Positions 46,213 to 53,983 of a stretch of 64,000 nt of DNA are shown one piece after another. The stretch is from Candidatus Eiseniibacteriota bacterium. GTDB lineage: Bacteria; Eisenbacteria; RBG-16-71-46; CAIMUX01. The DNA is taken from positions 620,001 to 684,000 of the forward strand of contig JADJQY010000002.1 in NCBI GenBank assembly GCA_016712505.1, read 5' to 3'. The notes under the pieces are model-generated. The model did not search any database, was not told the origin of the DNA, and saw nothing but the letters and a program-made list of their open reading frames with translations. Every line of letters begins with the position of its first letter. The stretch's first letter is position 1. A program made the translations under genes and the position numbers.

Positions 46213-47742
46213 ATGAGCATCGAGTTGACCCCCGAACAGGCCCGGCTCCTGGCCGAACTGGCGAACGGTGGGGAGGCACGGATCCCCGATCTGGCCGCGC
46301 GGCTCTCGCTCGACCAGGCGCAAGTGGCCGCCGCGGCTACGCTCCTGGCCCAGGCGGGCCTGGTCACCCTGCGCGAAGAACCGTACTCCGAGTGGTCGAT
46401 CACCGACGTCGGCCGGGGCTTCGTCGAGGCGGGGCCGCCGGAGTGGCGCGTCCTGCATCTCCTGGCCGAGAGAGGCTCGGCCACGCTGGGGGATCTGCCG
46501 GCCCTGACCGGCCTCGATGTCAAGGACGTGGGGCAGTCGATCCGTCCGGTCACCGCCCTCGGTTGGGTCGAGAAGTCCGGCACCGATCTGCAGGTGACGC
46601 CAGCCGGGCGCGCGGCCATCTCCGCCGTCTATCCGCCGCTCGCCGCCCTGGAGCGGCTGGCCGACGGAGAACGCCTCACCGGCACCGCGCTCCAGGCAGA
46701 GGGAATCGACCCCGGCGCGATCATCGCCATCTACGGACCGAAGAGCCGCTACTTCGACATCCGGGAGAAGGTGCATCGTTACGCCGCGCTGACCGAGGCG
46801 GGACGCTCGCTGGCCCAGTCCGGGGTGCAGGCGCGACGGGAAGTCACCCAGCTCACGCCCGAACTGCTGGCCAGCGGCGAGTGGCGCGAGGTGCGGTTCA
46901 AGCCGTACGACATCTCCCTCGCGACCGAACCGCGTCATCCGGGCAAGCGGCACCCGCTGCAGCTGGTGATCGACCGGGTGCGGCGGGCGTTTCTCGAGAT
47001 GGGGTTCGAGGAGGCGTCCTCGTCCTGGGTCGAATCGTCGTTCTGGGATTTCGATGCGTTGTTCCAGCCGCAGGATCACCCGGCGCGCGAGATGCAGGAC
47101 ACCTTCTACGTGTCCCGACCCGAGCGTACGCCGCTCCCGGCCGACGCGGAGCTGGTCGCGCGGGTACGTGCGGCGCACGAGGATGGCGGCGGCACCGGGT
47201 CGGCCGGCTGGCAGTACCGCTGGGATCCGCGCAAGGCGGAGAAGAACATCCTCCGCACCCACACCACCGCAACCACCATCCGGGCGCTCGCCGCAGAGCC
47301 CACCGGGGCGCGCAAGGTCTTCTGCCTGGGGAAGGTGTTCCGCCGCGAGGCGATCGACTACAAGCACCTGCCGATCTTCATCCAGGTGGATGGCATCATC
47401 CTCGACGAGCGGGCGAGCTTCTCCTCGCTGCTCGGAACCCTGGGAGCGTTCTACGAGCGGATGGGGTTCTCGAAGTACTACTTCCGTCCCGGCTTCTTCC
47501 CCTACACCGAGCCCTCGGTCGAGGTCTACATCTGGCATGAGGAGAAGCAGGACTGGTTCGAGATGGGAGGCGCGGGGATCTTCCGGCCGGAAGTGACCGA
47601 GCCACTCGGCTGCACCAGCCCGGTCCTGGCCTGGGGACTCGGCATCGACCGCTTGGCCATGCTGCTCTACGACCTGAAGGACATCCGCGACCTCTACCTC
47701 GCGGACACGGAATGGCTGAAAGGAGTGCCCCGATGCCGGTGA
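46213..47742 (+). CDS. pheS: Phenylalanyl-tRNA synthetase alpha subunit, archaeal/eukaryotic type
   Basis: A 509-residue class II synthetase subunit that charges tRNA-Phe with phenylalanine as an alpha2-beta2 enzyme. It is longer than the usual bacterial PheS (about 340) and begins with two or three winged-helix DNA/tRNA-binding-like modules (residues 1-150) in place of the coiled coil, as in archaea and eukaryotes. Catalytic motifs: motif 1 near PLQLVIDRVRRAFLEMGFEE; THTTATTIRAL; motif 2 VFRREAIDYKHLPIFIQVDG; motif 3 GLGIDRLAMLLYDLKDIRDL. ATG 46213 is placed 6 bases after GGAGG; ATG 46207 overlaps the dnaJ stop. Overlaps pheT. Confidence 0.94.
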   Translation: MSIELTPEQARLLAELANGGEARIPDLAARLSLDQAQVAAAATLLAQAGLVTLREEPYSEWSITDVGRGFVEAGPPEWRVLHLLAERGSATLGDLPALTGLDVKDVGQSIRPVTALGWVEKSGTDLQVTPAGRAAISAVYPPLAALERLADGERLTGTALQAEGIDPGAIIAIYGPKSRYFDIREKVHRYAALTEAGRSLAQSGVQARREVTQLTPELLASGEWREVRFKPYDISLATEPRHPGKRHPLQLVIDRVRRAFLEMGFEEASSSWVESSFWDFDALFQPQDHPAREMQDTFYVSRPERTPLPADAELVARVRAAHEDGGGTGSAGWQYRWDPRKAEKNILRTHTTATTIRALAAEPTGARKVFCLGKVFRREAIDYKHLPIFIQVDGIILDERASFSSLLGTLGAFYERMGFSKYYFRPGFFPYTEPSVEVYIWHEEKQDWFEMGGAGIFRPEVTEPLGCTSPVLAWGLGIDRLAMLLYDLKDIRDLYLADTEWLKGVPRCR

Positions 47743-49613
47743 TCGGTATTCCGGTCGAGGAGCTGCGCTCCCGCCTTGGGCGCGAGATCGACAACGACGC
47801 GCTTCTGACCCTGCTGGGAAACATCGGCTGCGATGTCGATGGCTATGCCCAGCTCCGGCGCGCGCAGTGCGCCCGCTGTGGTTTCGTCATGGAGCTGGCG
47901 GGGAAGGAAGAGGTCCCGCCGCGCTGCGATCGCTGCTCGACCGAGCTGCGCGATGTCGCGGGGGCGGCGCGCGAGCTGAGCCCGATCGACGTGATCCGGA
48001 TGGAACTGCTCGCCGTACGCCCCGACCTCTTCGATCCCGCCGGACTGGCCCGGGGACTGCGCGGCCTCCTGTCGGTCGAGACCGGACTGGCTCGCTACGA
48101 GGTCGGACCCCCGCAGCTCCGGTTGCGGGTCGATCCTTCGGTCCGGCGCGAATCGAGCCTGCGCCCCGCCATCGCCTGCGCGGTGCTCGAGAACGTCACT
48201 CTCGACGATGACCGGATCAAGATCGTGATGAAGCTGCAGGAGAATCTCCACTGGGCGATCGGGCGCGACCGGAAGCACGCCTCGATCGGGGTCTATGACC
48301 TCGATTCTCTGGGGTCACTCGATCCGGTGGAGGGATTCCACCTCGAGTACACGACCGAGCCGCCTGACTTCCGATTCGTCCCGCTCGGGGCCACCGCACC
48401 GGCACCGGCCGGGCTGCAGAGTGGGCACGAGATCCTGGAGACCCACCCGAAGGGGATGGCCTACGCCCACCTCCTCGCCGGCTTCGACCGGTATCCGATC
48501 CTCCGCACCACCGCGGAGCGGAGGGTGCTCTCGATGCCCCCGATCATCAACAGCGAGGAGACGAAGGTCCACCTCGGGAGCCGTCGCTTCTTCATCGACG
48601 TCACCGGATCAGGTCCGCGCATCGTGCAGCGAACGCTCAGCATCCTCGTCACCTCGCTGCTCGAGATGGACCGTGCGATCACTGCTCGCGCCGTCGAGTT
48701 GGTGGACGAAGGCGGCGCGCGCCAGACCCCCGATCTCACCCCGCAGCGTGCGGTGATCGACGCCGAGCGGGCCGGGCGTCTGATCGGGATCCCGCTCGAC
48801 GTTCCGACGCTCGAATCGCTCCTGCTGCGCATGCGGCACGGCGTCGAGAAGCACGACGGTACCACCGTGACCGTGCTGGTCCCGGCCTATCGAAACGACA
48901 TCCTGCACGAGCGTGACCTGATGGAGGACGTGGCGATCGCCCACGGCTACGACAATATCCCGCGCACCCTCGTGCCGACCCTCACCGTGGGGCGTGAGCA
49001 TCCGCGAGAGCTGGCCAGCGAGGCGGCGCGCGAGGTGCTGCTCGGCCTCGGCGCGCACGAGATTCTGAATCTGGTCCTGACCGCCCCGGAAAGTTCGGAC
49101 GAGCTGCTCGGACTTCCCGCCCACCCGGCCACCGTGCTGCTCGACAATCCGATCACGAGCGAGCAGACCCAGCTCCGCACCGGGCTCCTGCCGGGGTTGC
49201 TCCAGACCTTTGCCCGGAACCGCCACCACCCGCTGCCCCAGCGCATCTTCGAAGTCGGTGATGTGACCTACCTCGACGCCACGGCGGAGACCGGGGCTCG
49301 CGAGGTGCGTCATCTCGGTCTCGGGGTCATCGCGCCGCACGCCGGGTTCGCCGAGGCGCGGGCGCTCGCCGAGGCGGTGGTGCGCGAGTGGGGGATGTCG
49401 CTTGCGCTCCGGGCGTGCGAGCAGCCGTTTCTTCTCTCCGGCCGGTCTGCCTGGATCCTCGCTCCGGACGGCCGGCGCATCGGGGTCTTCGGGGAGGTGC
49501 ATCCGGAGACGCTCACCCGGCTTGGGCTGCAGAATCCGGCGATCGTGCTCGAGTTGGTGGTGCCGGTGCGTGGGGAACTCGAGTCGTACCGCGCGCTGCC
49601 CCTGGACCGCTAG
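47733..49613 (+). CDS. pheT: Phenylalanyl-tRNA synthetase beta subunit, archaeal type, with zinc-ribbon insertion
   Basis: A 626-residue beta subunit; bacterial PheT is normally about 800 with an N-terminal tRNA-binding domain and a C-terminal ferredoxin-like anticodon domain, both absent here. Archaeal hallmarks: PPIINSEETKVHLG, FIDVTGSGPRIVQRTLSIL, VPAYRNDILHERDLMEDVAI and AYGY-like HGYDNIPRT. Near residues 47-65 an inserted CARC...CDRC pair predicts a zinc ribbon, not usual in archaeal PheT as I know it. ATG 47733 follows AAGGAG; it overlaps the pheS end by 10 bases. Confidence 0.93.
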   Translation: MPVIGIPVEELRSRLGREIDNDALLTLLGNIGCDVDGYAQLRRAQCARCGFVMELAGKEEVPPRCDRCSTELRDVAGAARELSPIDVIRMELLAVRPDLFDPAGLARGLRGLLSVETGLARYEVGPPQLRLRVDPSVRRESSLRPAIACAVLENVTLDDDRIKIVMKLQENLHWAIGRDRKHASIGVYDLDSLGSLDPVEGFHLEYTTEPPDFRFVPLGATAPAPAGLQSGHEILETHPKGMAYAHLLAGFDRYPILRTTAERRVLSMPPIINSEETKVHLGSRRFFIDVTGSGPRIVQRTLSILVTSLLEMDRAITARAVELVDEGGARQTPDLTPQRAVIDAERAGRLIGIPLDVPTLESLLLRMRHGVEKHDGTTVTVLVPAYRNDILHERDLMEDVAIAHGYDNIPRTLVPTLTVGREHPRELASEAAREVLLGLGAHEILNLVLTAPESSDELLGLPAHPATVLLDNPITSEQTQLRTGLLPGLLQTFARNRHHPLPQRIFEVGDVTYLDATAETGAREVRHLGLGVIAPHAGFAEARALAEAVVREWGMSLALRACEQPFLLSGRSAWILAPDGRRIGVFGEVHPETLTRLGLQNPAIVLELVVPVRGELESYRALPLDR

Positions 49614-49640
49614 CCGGGGAGATTTCGCGACGGCGCGAGG

Positions 49641-50546
49641 TCAGGATTGCGGCGGGTCGAACCCGATCATCCGTACTTCCGGTTCGAGCCGGATGCCGCA
49701 CTCCTTCTCCACCGCGGCCCGTATCCGCGCGATCAGTCGCCGGACCTGATCGGCGGTCGCCCCGCCGCGGTTGACGATGTAGTTGGCGTGGAGCGGGGAG
49801 ACCTGCGCGGGGCCTTCTTCCAGACCCTTCAGACCAGCCTGCTCGATGAGGCGCCCGGCTGAGGCCCCCTCAGGGTTCTTGAAGACCGAGCCGCACGAGA
49901 GTCCGGCCGGTGTCTTGGCCTTCCGTTCCTGGCCGATCGCCTGCATACGGGCCGCAAGGCGCTCGGGGTCCTCGGCGCGCAGCAGGAATGTCACGGCGGA
50001 GATGAAGGCAGAGGTGGCGCCGATCGCGCCGAAGCGGCTCTTCCGGTAGCCAAACGCGCAGTCCGCGAGGTTCCAGCGCTCGAACCGCTCCGCGTCGGCC
50101 AGCACCTCTACCGCATGCAGGGCCGAGGCGATGTCCCCCCCGTAAGCCCCGGCATTTCCCGCCACCGCGCCACCCAGGGTTCCCGGGATCCCCTCGGCCC
50201 ACTCGAGCCCGGCCCAGCCGAGTCGTGACAGCCTCCGCCCGGTCGGGGCGAGGAGCGCCCCGGCTCCGATGCGCACTCGCATCCGGTCGCCCCGGATCGC
50301 CTGGTCCTCCTCCTGGTTCTGGTAGGCGATGGCCAGCCCGCGGAATCCGCCGTCGGCCACCAGGAGGTTGCTTCCCCCGCCGAGGGCCAGAACCGGCAGT
50401 CTTCGGTCGCGAGCCAGTCTCAAACAGTGGAGCAACTCTGCTTCGGTGCGGGGCTCGGCGTAGAGATCGGCCGGACCGCCGATGCGCCAGAAGAGGTGCG
50501 GAGCGAGCGGTTCGTGCTCGAGAAGTGCGCAGGGAGTTGGTTCCAT
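49641..50546 (-). CDS. murB: UDP-N-acetylenolpyruvoylglucosamine reductase
   Basis: A 301-residue FAD enzyme that reduces UDP-GlcNAc-enolpyruvate to UDP-MurNAc. FAD motif PVLALGGGSNLLVADGG (51-67), GIPGTLGGAVAGNAGAYGG, FGYRKSRF (165-172) and the proton-donor Ser220 in SCGSVFKNP; a C-terminal Glu is in EPEVRMIG. Length and absence of the extra loop fit the type II form. Isolated from other mur genes, convergent with pheT and divergent from the NTF2-like gene. No clear ribosome-binding site. Confidence 0.94.
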   Translation of the reverse strand: MEPTPCALLEHEPLAPHLFWRIGGPADLYAEPRTEAELLHCLRLARDRRLPVLALGGGSNLLVADGGFRGLAIAYQNQEEDQAIRGDRMRVRIGAGALLAPTGRRLSRLGWAGLEWAEGIPGTLGGAVAGNAGAYGGDIASALHAVEVLADAERFERWNLADCAFGYRKSRFGAIGATSAFISAVTFLLRAEDPERLAARMQAIGQERKAKTPAGLSCGSVFKNPEGASAGRLIEQAGLKGLEEGPAQVSPLHANYIVNRGGATADQVRRLIARIRAAVEKECGIRLEPEVRMIGFDPPQS

Positions 50547-50598
50547 CGGCGCAGTCTCGAACGCGCGGAAGAAGCTGTCAATGTCCTCCCGCGGTCTG

Positions 50599-50627
50599 TT
50601 GACCGCGTCCCCGGGCGGGCCTAGTCT
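50599..50627 (+). promoter_or_regulatory. Promoter of the NTF2-like gene
   Basis: TTGACC (50599-50604), a 17-base spacer, TAGTCT (50622-50627). The -35 lies in an inverted repeat, GCGGTC-TGTT-GACCGC (50591-50606). Confidence 0.6.
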
Positions 50628-50680
50628 CGCCCCGATATCCCCAGGAATTGGGCTACCGCGAGACCAAGGAGTACGCGGAC

Positions 50681-51499
50681 ATGAACGCAGAAACAGTGGA
50701 AAGAGACGAACTGCTCGAGGCTTCGGAGAGGATCTGGCTCGGCCTGCGCAGTGGAGGCGAAGGAACGCTCTCCGCGCATTTGGCTCCGTCGTTCGAGCTG
50801 AACGGTTACCCGGCCGAAGATCACGGGGACGGCATCGAGACCCTGCGCCGCTTTTTCGCCGAGGGCGAGGGACTCACCAGCTTCGTGCACAATCTCGTCG
50901 GCCTGCAGGTGCTGGACGATGTCGGCGTGGTGCAGGCACGTTGGATCGCCGAGCGCGGCTTGGGCGAGGACGGCTCTCCGTCCTATCTCTCCGGTCGCGT
51001 GACCCTCACCTTCCGTCGGATCGATAACGAGTGGAAGCTGCGCGGCTGGATCGGCGCGCGCGGACCGCACGATCCGGAGACGATGGAAGATCGCGCGGCC
51101 GACGTGCAGGCGATCCGCGAGCAGATCTTGCGGGTGTTCGAAGCGTACCGGCAGAAGGATCTCGCCATGTTGCGGCGCACCCACACCTCGAGCTGGCGCG
51201 GCTTCAGCCTCAGGTCAGGCGCGGTGGGGAAGGGGATCGATGCCTACATGCGCGGGGCGCAGGGGGCGATCGGCTCGATGCAGTTCCAGGAGTATCGGCT
51301 GCTCGAGCTCGACGCGATCTTCTACGGCGACCTCGCCATCGTGCCGTACGTCGCCCGCATCGCCGGTCAGAACCGGCTCGGTCGTGACGAGGCGTATCGC
51401 CTACGCGTGATCGACGTCTACCTGCGCGAGCCGCTGGGGTGGAATCAGGTGGCGACCAACGTCTGCCCGCATCCGGAGGACCTGGGGCAGAATTCCTAG
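50681..51499 (+). CDS. Tandem SnoaL/NTF2-like domain protein
   Basis: A 272-residue cytosolic protein that appears to hold two NTF2-like cone domains: residues about 5-135 (LLEASERIWLGLRSGGEGTL to WKLRGWIGARGP) and 140-265 (VQAIREQILRVFEAYRQKDL to YLREPLGWNQVATNV). The first helix and the closing strand recur in each half, consistent with internal duplication. Such folds bind small molecules or catalyse isomerisation and hydrolysis; nothing here reveals which. Start ATG 50681 has AAGGAG. Alone in its transcript. Confidence 0.68.
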   Translation: MNAETVERDELLEASERIWLGLRSGGEGTLSAHLAPSFELNGYPAEDHGDGIETLRRFFAEGEGLTSFVHNLVGLQVLDDVGVVQARWIAERGLGEDGSPSYLSGRVTLTFRRIDNEWKLRGWIGARGPHDPETMEDRAADVQAIREQILRVFEAYRQKDLAMLRRTHTSSWRGFSLRSGAVGKGIDAYMRGAQGAIGSMQFQEYRLLELDAIFYGDLAIVPYVARIAGQNRLGRDEAYRLRVIDVYLREPLGWNQVATNVCPHPEDLGQNS

Positions 51500-51518
51500 G
51501 TGCTCAGCATGGTCCCAG

Positions 51519-51585
51519 GTGCCCAGCACTCGTACGTGCCCAGCACTCGTACGTGCCCAGCACTCGTACGTGCCCAGTGCCGTAC
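51519..51585. repeat. 17-bp tandem repeat, about 4 copies
   Basis: Three identical units GTGCCCAGCACTCGTAC at 51519, 51536 and 51553, then a degenerate 16-base copy to 51585; a looser copy precedes at about 51500. Each junction makes the palindrome CGTACG... GTACGTGC. Lies between the convergent NTF2-like gene and tRNA-Leu. Confidence 0.9.
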
Positions 51586-51597
51586 TGCGGGGGGAAG

Positions 51598-51683
51598 TGG
51601 TACCGGAGGTGGGACTCGAACCCACACACGATCGCTCGTACGGGATTTTGAGTCCCGCGTGTCTGCCATTCCACCACTCCGGC
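51598..51683 (-). tRNA. tRNA-Leu (CAA)
   Basis: An 86-base class II tRNA: acceptor GCCGGAG/CTCCGGT, D arm GTGGAATGGCAGAC, anticodon loop CTCAAAA (CAA), variable arm ACGAGCGATCGT, T arm GTGGGTTCGAGTCCCAC, discriminator A and encoded CCA. Confidence 0.95.
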
Positions 51684-51787
51684 TCCGGGCGCGGAAACCG
51701 CGAGCGAGGCCGCAGTCTACGGATCGGCGCCGCCTCGGGCAAGTGCCGGGGCGGTGCCGGATCACTTCCCCGGCGGCGGGATATCCG

Positions 51788-51817
51788 TTGACCCGCGAGG
51801 TGGGCTAAGGCTACGAT
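51788..51817 (+). promoter_or_regulatory. Promoter of tRNA-Ala
   Basis: TTGACC (51788-51793), an 18-base spacer, TACGAT (51812-51817), 15 bases before the tRNA. Confidence 0.62.
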
Positions 51818-51831
51818 CGCGACCGTTCGAC

Positions 51832-51904
51832 GGGGCTGTAGCTCAGTTGGGAGAGCGCATGACTGGCAGTCATGAGGTCGTCGGTTCGATCCCGATCAGC
51901 TCCA
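51832..51904 (+). tRNA. tRNA-Ala (GGC)
   Basis: Acceptor GGGGCTG/CAGCTCC with the G3-U70 alanine identity pair, D arm GCTCAGTTGGGAGAGC, anticodon loop CTGGCAG (GGC), T loop TTCGATC, discriminator A. The 3' CCA is not encoded, unlike the other tRNAs here. Confidence 0.95.
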
Positions 51905-51909
51905 AGTAA

Positions 51910-51949
51910 CAGGGCCACGGTGGGTTTCCCACCGTGGCCCTGTTTTTTT
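51910..51949 (+). terminator. Intrinsic terminator of tRNA-Ala
   Basis: Perfect 15-bp stem CAGGGCCACGGTGGG/CCCACCGTGGCCCTG with loop TTT, followed by seven T. Confidence 0.95.
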
Positions 51950-52023
51950 GCGGATCCCGTTGCGCGGTTCTTTCCCGCGCATGTTCGCCTTCGCCGGGTC
52001 GGACACGCGGCGAAATGCTGGGT

Positions 52024-52638
52024 CTAGCCCAGCTCTTCCCGCCTGGTGATCATCCGGTTGGCCAGGCCGTACTCCACCGCCTCCTGCGCCGTCATCCAGA
52101 AATCGCGGTCCGCGTCGTCATCCACCTGCTCGCGCTTCCGCCCCGTCTCCTCGGCCACGATCTCGTTGTACCGCTCACGCAGCTTCAGGATCTCGCGCGA
52201 GGCGATCTCCAGGTCCGAGGCCTGTCCCATGCTCGACGAGGACGGCTGGTGGAGCAGGAAGCGGCTGTTCGGCAGGGTGAACCGCTGCCCCTTCTCGCCG
52301 GCCAGGAAGACCATCACCGCGGCCGAGGCGCAGAGCCCCGCCACCACGGTCCGGATCGGCGGCCGCACGAACCGCATCATGTCGTAGATGCCGAAGCCGG
52401 TGTCCGCCTCGCCTCCGGGCGAGTTGATGAAGACGGTGATCGCCTTCTCCGGATCGTCGAGCTCGAGCAAGATCACCTGCTGATAGATCTTCTGCGCGAG
52501 GTGGCTCGAGATGGGCTCCGAGATCAGGATCGACCTCGCCTTGATGAACTTGGTCGAGATGCGTCCGGAGTCCTTGTCCTTCTCCTTGCCGGCCTCTTCC
52601 GCTTCGTCATCGAAGCGGGCGAAAAGATCGAGCGACAT
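52024..52638 (-). CDS. clpP: ATP-dependent Clp protease proteolytic subunit
   Basis: A 204-residue ClpP-family serine protease. Predicted triad Ser105 (GLCASAAVMVFLAG), His130 (RFLLHQPSSS) and Asp179 (DADRDFWMTAQEAVEYGL). INSPGGEADTGFGIYDMM is the oxyanion-loop region. The Ser motif differs from the usual AASMGS, and the first 25 residues are acidic and Lys-rich, so this may be a ClpP2/ClpR-like paralogue rather than the housekeeping copy. No clpX or tig beside it. ATG 52638 follows AGGAGGAAGCCG. Confidence 0.88.
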   Translation of the reverse strand: MSLDLFARFDDEAEEAGKEKDKDSGRISTKFIKARSILISEPISSHLAQKIYQQVILLELDDPEKAITVFINSPGGEADTGFGIYDMMRFVRPPIRTVVAGLCASAAVMVFLAGEKGQRFTLPNSRFLLHQPSSSSMGQASDLEIASREILKLRERYNEIVAEETGRKREQVDDDADRDFWMTAQEAVEYGLANRMITRREELG

Positions 52639-52752
52639 TCGGCTTCCTCCTCTTTCAGGATGTCCCTCTCCACGAGGGGAGACCCGGGCAGCCGGGCTCC
52701 GTCTTGATATCGTCCCCTGGCCTGCGCTTCTTCACCCGTTCCTGGGTCGTCG

Positions 52753-53199
52753 CTAAGGGCCAGTTTCGGCCGGTTTCGAGAGATCGACCAGCTCGATCCC
52801 CAGCAATTCGGCCACCCGGAAGATCCGATCGTCCCGGTAGAACGAACCATAGTAGATCCGGCCGATGCCGGCATTCGCGATCGCCTTGAAGCAGTTCCAG
52901 CACGGGCTCGCGGTAACGTAGATCTCCGCCCCGTCGATCCGCACCCCGTTCTTCGCCGCCTGGAGCAGGGCGTTCACCTCCGCGTGGACGGTGGCCACGC
53001 AGTGCCCCTCCTCCATCATGTGTCCCACCTCATCGCAGTGCGGCATGCCCCGGATCGAGCCGTTGTATCCGGTCGAGAGGATCAGTCGCTCCCGCACCAC
53101 CACGGCCCCCACATGCTTCCGGTCGCAGGTCGAGCGAGTGGCCACCACTCGCGCGATCTCCATGAAGTAGTCATGCCAATCGGCCCGTTGCCGGGTCAT
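52753..53199 (-). CDS. Deoxycytidylate deaminase
   Basis: A 148-residue zinc deaminase turning dCMP to dUMP for dTTP synthesis (ComEB/dCMP deaminase family). Zinc ligands His72-x-Glu74 (TVHAEVNALL) and P99-C100-x2-C103 (SPCWNC) are intact; DRKHVGAVVVRE and TGYNGSIRGMPHCDE are typical. GAAGGAGGGG lies before the ATG. trmB lies just upstream in the same direction. Confidence 0.93.
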   Translation of the reverse strand: MTRQRADWHDYFMEIARVVATRSTCDRKHVGAVVVRERLILSTGYNGSIRGMPHCDEVGHMMEEGHCVATVHAEVNALLQAAKNGVRIDGAEIYVTASPCWNCFKAIANAGIGRIYYGSFYRDDRIFRVAELLGIELVDLSKPAETGP

Positions 53200-53214
53200 C
53201 GCCCCTCCTTCGAC

Positions 53215-53862
53215 TCACGCCTTCCGTCCGCCCGACGCGTCCCGCCGGACGAACCGCGCGTAGTGCAGCCGCCGACCCTCGACCAGATACTTCCGCGCGT
53301 AGCTGGTCAGAATGCGATCCGGCGCTTCGTCCGGCCAGTCCTCCGCGTCGAATTCACCGAGGGCCAACGTTTCCTTGACTGCCTGGGCAAAGTACGGTGC
53401 CACATCCGAGCCCAGCCAGAACCGCCCTCCCGGCCGGAGTGCCCGCGCGATTCCCGCGAACAGCTCCGGCTGCAGCAATCTCCGCTTCGCGTGGCGCGAC
53501 TTCGGCCACGGGTCGGGGAAGTAGACGTGCACGTCGTCGACCGAACCGGCCGTGACCCAGCGAGTCAGCAGGTCGAAGGCATCGGCGCGGAGCACCCGCG
53601 CATTCGGGCGCGGTGCCTCGAGGAACCGCTCCACTGCTCGGTGGAAGTACTTCTCCGCCCGCTCCACGCCGAGGAAGTTCGACTCCGGCCGCGCCGCCGC
53701 CGCTCCGGCCAGGAACAGCCCCTTGCCCATCCCGATTTCGATCTCCACCCGTCCCGCCCGGCCGAACAGCTCGGGCCACACGAACGGCGGCTCGTGCTCC
53801 GGCAGACGGACCACGAACGGAATCTGGAAGACCGACACCGGCAATGGACGACGCTTCGACAT
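53215..53862 (-). CDS. trmB: tRNA (guanine-N7-)-methyltransferase
   Basis: A 215-residue SAM methyltransferase modifying G46 of tRNA. VEIEIGMGKGLFLAGAAAA is the SAM motif, NFLGVERAEKY follows, and VYFPDPWPKSRHAKRRLLQP is the TrmB signature. Start ATG 53862 gives the normal N-terminus; no clear ribosome-binding site precedes it. It is divergent from the secreted protein gene. Confidence 0.94.
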   Translation of the reverse strand: MSKRRPLPVSVFQIPFVVRLPEHEPPFVWPELFGRAGRVEIEIGMGKGLFLAGAAAARPESNFLGVERAEKYFHRAVERFLEAPRPNARVLRADAFDLLTRWVTAGSVDDVHVYFPDPWPKSRHAKRRLLQPELFAGIARALRPGGRFWLGSDVAPYFAQAVKETLALGEFDAEDWPDEAPDRILTSYARKYLVEGRRLHYARFVRRDASGGRKA

Positions 53863-53909
53863 GTCGGCAGAATACCAATTCCGGTCGGTTGCGGGGCGGG
53901 TCGACACGA

Positions 53910-53939
53910 TTGACCACCCCCGGCGGACGGGGCTATGCT
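53910..53939 (+). promoter_or_regulatory. Promoter of the secreted-protein gene
   Basis: TTGACC (53910-53915), an 18-base spacer, TATGCT (53934-53939), 45 bases before the ATG. Confidence 0.62.
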
Positions 53940-53983
53940 CTTCCGGGTTCTTCACCTTGGCGCCTCGACCCACGGAGGGAAAC

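Noticed and set aside
51519..51585. Possible CRISPR array
   Set aside because: Units are contiguous 17-mers without spacers and no cas genes are present.
51499..51808. Small open frames across the 17-bp repeat and tRNA-Leu
   Set aside because: They consist of repeat translation and antisense tRNA; no ribosome-binding sites.
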